NCBI GenBank assembly: GCA_036346255.1
Contig: CM070631.1
Location: 29,248,339-29,312,338, forward strand
DNA from: Ampelocalamus luodianensis
Lineage: Eukaryota; Streptophyta; Magnoliopsida; Poales; Poaceae
Reading direction: 5' to 3'
DNA: 64,000 nucleotides
Positions 59,836 through 64,000 of the stretch are shown in pieces. The notes beneath the pieces were generated by a model. That model did not search any database. It was not told the origin of the DNA and saw nothing but the letters and a program-made list of their open reading frames with translations. How positions within the stretch are numbered: the first letter of the stretch is position 1; the number at the start of each line of letters is the position of its first letter. The position numbers and the translations under genes are program-made.

Positions 59836-62800
59836 TGTCGGGACCGGATTTGAACCCGAACCTCTCGTAATATCGCACTGGCCCCATGATCGTGAGCTAG
59901 TGCACACAAGTGGAAACATTGTTGATAACAAATTCAATCACGAATAACATTAATAAACAATCGAGTACCGCCATATGACCACTTATTACAAAAGAGGTCA
60001 AAAGACCTTGAGTCTTACAAAGAATGAAACAACAAAAATTAAACTCGAGTAGTGGCCCATCAAAGTGCCCACCGCATTCGACCGGGAGCGCAACCTAGTA
60101 CTCGGTGTCCTTCGCCAAAGCCACAAGCTAAGTAGTCGAGTCCTCCGTGTCGATAAAGGCTTCGAGATTTATTTATGAGTGTAGCATGTGAGTACATAAA
60201 GTACTCATGAGTCTTGGGAAACATGCATATGCATAGCTTTGACAAATGAGGCTTATAAGGTTCTTTTGCACAAAGCAAAATTTTAAGTTTAAACAATTTT
60301 TCACAAAGCACATTTGACAAACGCAGCTTCAATAAATAATTTAATTGTATTACTAGTGGAGGTTCTAGCTACCAACCACTAGCATAAAGGCTCTAGCCGC
60401 CAAGGTTTTGAATAGGGCTCTAGTCGCCTAACCGGCTCTAGCCGCGAAACTACCCGAGAGTCCCAACGCCCTGTTCCCAAAATTACTCTTTTAAAATCAA
60501 AACCAAAATCTACCATGTGAAAACGCACCTTGCTCGCCCTTGACCGTAAGCACGGCTATTCGAATAGTTTTTAACACTGCAGAGGTTGTGCAACTTGACC
60601 CACAAGAGATGATCACTGATATACCACACATTTCCTTTGACGTGAATCAAGGAGAGAACATCACAAGGCTTTTACAAAGCTTCCTTTTGATTCGGTTACG
60701 CCCGCTAAGGTTTCGCCTTCCGGCCCTCTTGCGCCATGTGAATCAAAGACACACAACCATGACAAACCGACTCAAAATTTTGCTAATTAGTTGGCCAGTC
60801 CGTTCTATTTTGGACATGTGGTTGTACCAGTAGTGCTCGCTTTGAATAATCACAAGCGTCGGTCCTTAATATGACTTGGCGGGACTAACACAATACATGA
60901 TCTCGTGCTCTAGCCGCACTCTTTGATCTTACCATCCACCCAAGTCTAAAACATACTTTCATCATTATATTTTATTTTCCAAACACTGACATTACCTAAT
61001 GTCATACATTTTCCAAAGAAAGCATAAAGGGTAATAAAGCTTTTTCTCCTGGGGTTGAATAAGATCGAAAAGCATGTCTACAATTCTACCGCATTTACTA
61101 TTCCACAATGTTGTAAATAATATTGCAGAATTACTATGCTATGGTTACAAAGGTATAGGGTACAATTATCAAGGATGACATTAGCAAATTTTGGGTTTAA
61201 CTAACAACTACACTTTAAACTTATCGTTATATACGAATTAGCAATGCATAATACTTTGAAAACTGAAAACACAATTTAAAAATCATAGGTTCAAAGTGGT
61301 CAAAGGAGACTCGCCTTCGGTGACGTTGGAGGTAAGCACTTCCTGTTGATCCAAGCTTGCGTCGGCGACGTCGGATTCTACACACGCGCAACGGACCAAA
61401 TAAATAGCAGAAAATAAATAAAATCCAAAAATTACAAAATAAATACTGGAGGTAGAGAATGAATTTAGATGAATTTAGGAGAAAGAATCGATGGATTCGG
61501 AGTTCGTATGAGAACGAACGAAAATCTAGAAAATCAATTCTCCAAAAAAATAAAACCATGTATGTACATACACCATGCATGTATCCATATCGCATGGCAA
61601 TCGCTCATGAACAAGGAACAAAATAAAATGGCGATATTTGGGAGCGAAATCTAGGGATGTGAAGAGGAAGCCGAGGGGCACGCGCGACGTAGTCGGTCTC
61701 GGGAAATGACCGACCGAGGAGAGAGAACGGAGGAGAGATGTACAAAACATCTAACAAGACTAACTTGTAGCAAGACGCTCATCTTCCATCTAAAATGGAT
61801 GAGAATGCAAAGCTTGCACCGAATGAAGTATAGAAGCAAATCAACATGATGTCGCCAACAAGAAAAGGCTCAAAGTGAAGACTAGATATTAGAGCATCTG
61901 ACAAGGACCAAAGATGAGCATCTAACTAGCAAAGACTATTCATCATCTTCTTCAATACAACGTAAAGCAAAACCATATAGCCAAGGAGAACAGAATCTCA
62001 AAAGCAAGCAAAGCGAATCTCAAGGTGTTGGCATGACATGGTGGCGAGGTCGACCGGTGAGGATGGCTAGGTGGAGCTCACCGAAGGTGACTACCAAGCT
62101 ACGATGGCGGCAATGGTGGAGCTACTTGTCGCTGGAGATTGCTATGCTCAGAAGAATCTAAAGCTTAGAGGGAAAGCAAAGGATCAAAGAAGAGATAGCA
62201 TGCCCTTATATAGCTGCAACTGGGAGCTATATCGTCGGGAAGACAAAGAGCACGGCGTCGGTTCAAACTAGAAACGGATGAAAATGCACGGTGCAGTGAT
62301 GGGCTGCTCAAAGATGGCAAGACAACGTGGGAGACCTTAATGCAACCGTTTCTTATCAAATCAAATCAAGATAAAGGCTTTGAATGGAGAGGAATGGGTA
62401 AAGAAGAAACGGCAGCCATTAATGGCGACAGAAGCTCAAAGATTCGGCTGGGAGCAAAAGGGAGGGGAGGGGAGGCGGCGCGGTGGGGTAGGGGAGGAGT
62501 GGCGCTGCCGTCGGCGAGATGGCCGGGGTCGGTGGCGAGGCGGCGCTGCCATGGAGCTGTGTTATTGAAATAAAGCAACAGAGAGAGACTCCCGTGAGGA
62601 AGAAGATGAATAGGAGAGAGAGAAAGAATAAAGGATAAAAGGAGAGGAGGGAGTATATAAACAAAGGAATGCAAGATCCCACGTTGGCAGTGCATGCATG
62701 CATGTCTTGGAGTTAAGTGAGCCTTACGTGAGAGGAGGGTTGGGATGGGTGACCCAACGGGAACTCCATTTTTTTTTTTTTTTTTTTAGAAAAAGAGAAG

Positions 62801-63008
62801 TGCAACAAATTAATAAGTTGGACCAAGAAATTGGAACAAATATTTTTCTGGAGATTTGAATTTTAGATTGGAAATGGAGTTTTGGAATTTGAGATTTCGA
62901 TCCAGAATTACACATAAAATACAAATAAGATCCAAATAAAATCTAGAAAATTTTAATTAATTAATTTGAAATTAAATTTTAGAGAAAGCGAGATTTTGGG
63001 ATGTTACA
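59836..63008 (-). repeat. Long gypsy LTR (copy B), 3173 bp
   Basis: On the plus strand it runs from TGTCGGGACCGG to GGGATGTTACA. In element orientation (minus) it starts TGTAACATCCCAAAATC and is directly preceded by a polypurine tract (complement of about 63009-63022, AAGAGGGGTAGG), which makes it the 3' LTR of an element whose body lies to the right. It contains the paired-palindrome block at 60553. The insertion is within LTR copy A. Confidence 0.78.
60553..60610. promoter_or_regulatory. Conserved paired-palindrome block in gypsy LTR (copy 3)
   Basis: CTATTCGAATAG is intact. The second palindrome reads CACTGCAGAG, followed by GTTGTGCAACTTGACCCACAAG. Confidence 0.6.
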
Positions 63009-64000
63009 AACCTACCCCTCTTAGAAGGAATCTCGACCTAGAGATTCGGATGGATCGGGAAAAAGGTTAGGGTACACGAACTTTGCTCTCGAACCAACGA
63101 CTTTGTCTATTGAGTGAGACAAAACTGAAATGGCAACTGATCTGTCTAGATCTTACCTGATGCGACATGCTGAGTTGATTGAGCTTGCGTTCTTCGCAAC
63201 ATGATTCGATCGTCCCTTGCGGATGGTGTTGAATTCGGATGGCTTGACTTGGAGTCCGAGGCGCCTCGCCCCGATCCCGGTGTAGGGTCTTGGTGGTGTA
63301 GTTCCCAAGTTAAAGGAACCGAGTCACACTCGGCGCTTCGAGGGCAATTGCGGCATAATGCCCCATTTCATGGCAATGAAAGCACCGATTCTCTTGTTGG
63401 CGCCCGATTCTGCGCGGTTGAACACCAAGATTGTTTCCAAATCCTGCATGACTATACGATGTCCCGACATTGGATTCTTAGGTGCATTATCTGGCCAAGC
63501 GACAAAGTTGTAGTGTGGCCGGTTCATTAGAGGTCCGAATCGCGGCTCCATGTCGCGCTTGAAAAGCCATTTTCTCTTCGAGACTCAAACAGTTGACGTT
63601 GAGCATCCTCTTGCACAAGAGCTTTGTTGACCATCTGTTGAAAATTGGGGTAGTCATTTGACACCGCTGCACTTTGAGGTTGGGGTCAAGTCCTTCCATG
63701 AAGCGCCAAATCTTCGCTCCTCGTTAGCAACATCCTCTCGTGCATACCTTGACAAATGAGTGAACTGTTAAGATACTGACACACCGAGATTGCCTGCTTT
63801 GTAGCTTATGGAACTCTCTCTTCTTCATTTCCATCATTCCCATAGGAATGTGAGTCAGGCTGTGCAACAGAAAACTCTCGCCAAGAGATAGCTTGGACAT
63901 TCTCGTGAGTCGCGCAATAGTTTTCCCACCAAGTACCGGCCGGTTGCTTTTAGTTGATGAGCAGCAAAGAGAACTTTCTTGGTCATCACACTGAGCCAAG
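63009..64000 (-). pseudogene. Gypsy gag remnant adjoining LTR copy B, runs off the window
   Basis: Minus-strand gag pieces in several frames. They include a Lys/Glu/Arg segment EEKMAFQARHGAAIRTSN near 63540-63640 and a zinc knuckle starting CFHCHEMGHYAA (about 63346-63384). Its last Cys is out of frame by one base: the following bases read CysProArg after a 1-nt shift. The knuckle lies only about 330 bp from the polypurine tract and 3' LTR, so protease, RT and integrase are absent. This fits a non-autonomous or internally deleted element. The N-terminal part lies beyond 64000. Confidence 0.65.

Noticed and set aside
59160..59937. 255-codon minus-strand ORF rich in Pro/Ser/His
   Set aside because: Falls in the GC-rich part of LTR copy A and spans its junction with copy B and a 68-bp tandem repeat; composition is that of GC-rich non-coding DNA.
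62360..62703. Overlapping frames near a GC-rich block upstream of the LTR B end
   Set aside because: Within LTR copy B, no recognisable domain, low complexity.

Overview
This is plant nuclear DNA, almost certainly from a grass (Poaceae). Genes have GT-AG introns, GC-rich first exons and AT-rich introns, and the repeats are typical of grasses: Tos17-like and Sirevirus-type Ty1/copia elements, long-LTR Ty3/gypsy elements, a SMART/TRIM miniature retrotransposon, an L1 LINE, Mutator-type MITEs and a Pack-MULE-like element. The species cannot be fixed from the sequence. There are no rRNA genes, CRISPR arrays or bacterial features.

Layout. (1) 530-10044, + strand: an intact 15-exon betaine/amino-aldehyde dehydrogenase gene (ALDH10) of 505 codons ending in Ser-Lys-Met. 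Intron 2 holds a small Helitron-like element and intron 10 a decayed antisense Ty3/gypsy element. (2) 10443-15488: a Ty1/copia element with 134-144 bp LTRs and a perfect 5-bp target duplication, about 400 bp behind the dehydrogenase. (3) About 16148-22395, - strand: a decayed L1-type LINE, split by a 280-bp SMART/TRIM element (16470-16749) and by a 1.3-kb solo-LTR-like insert carrying 199-bp tandem repeats (20793-22105). (4) 24883-27597, + strand: a CC-NBS-LRR resistance-gene relict broken by five frame changes. (5) 28677-30290: a MULE-type MITE and a foldback element. (6) 30572-48632: a Pack-MULE-like element with about 190-bp terminal inverted repeats, carrying the transit peptide and N-terminus of phosphoserine aminotransferase. 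A 510-bp MITE-like element and a 16.1-kb nest interrupt the captured fragment. The nest is a long-LTR gypsy remnant (target duplication ATCCT) containing a Sirevirus-type copia element with an intact envelope-position ORF and arrays of CGGTAGTACCG palindromes.

(7) 48988-54970, + strand: a seven-exon gene of a conserved plant family with a secretory signal and conserved His and Cys placed as in permuted NlpC/P60 (papain-like) enzymes. I know of no established function. Its first exon appears to carry a 1-nt frameshift, and its first intron contains a non-autonomous LTR retrotransposon. (8) 57025-64000: two more long LTRs of the same gypsy lineage, one nested in the other, followed by a gag remnant running off the window.

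The host genes are unrelated and do not form a pathway. The window is best read as three host loci (aldehyde dehydrogenase, NLR relict, secreted papain-fold-like protein) set in layered transposon insertions whose order can be worked out from target duplications and interrupted reading frames. The least explained signals are the paired palindromes conserved in three otherwise divergent gypsy LTRs, the captured aminotransferase fragment, and the papain-fold-like gene.
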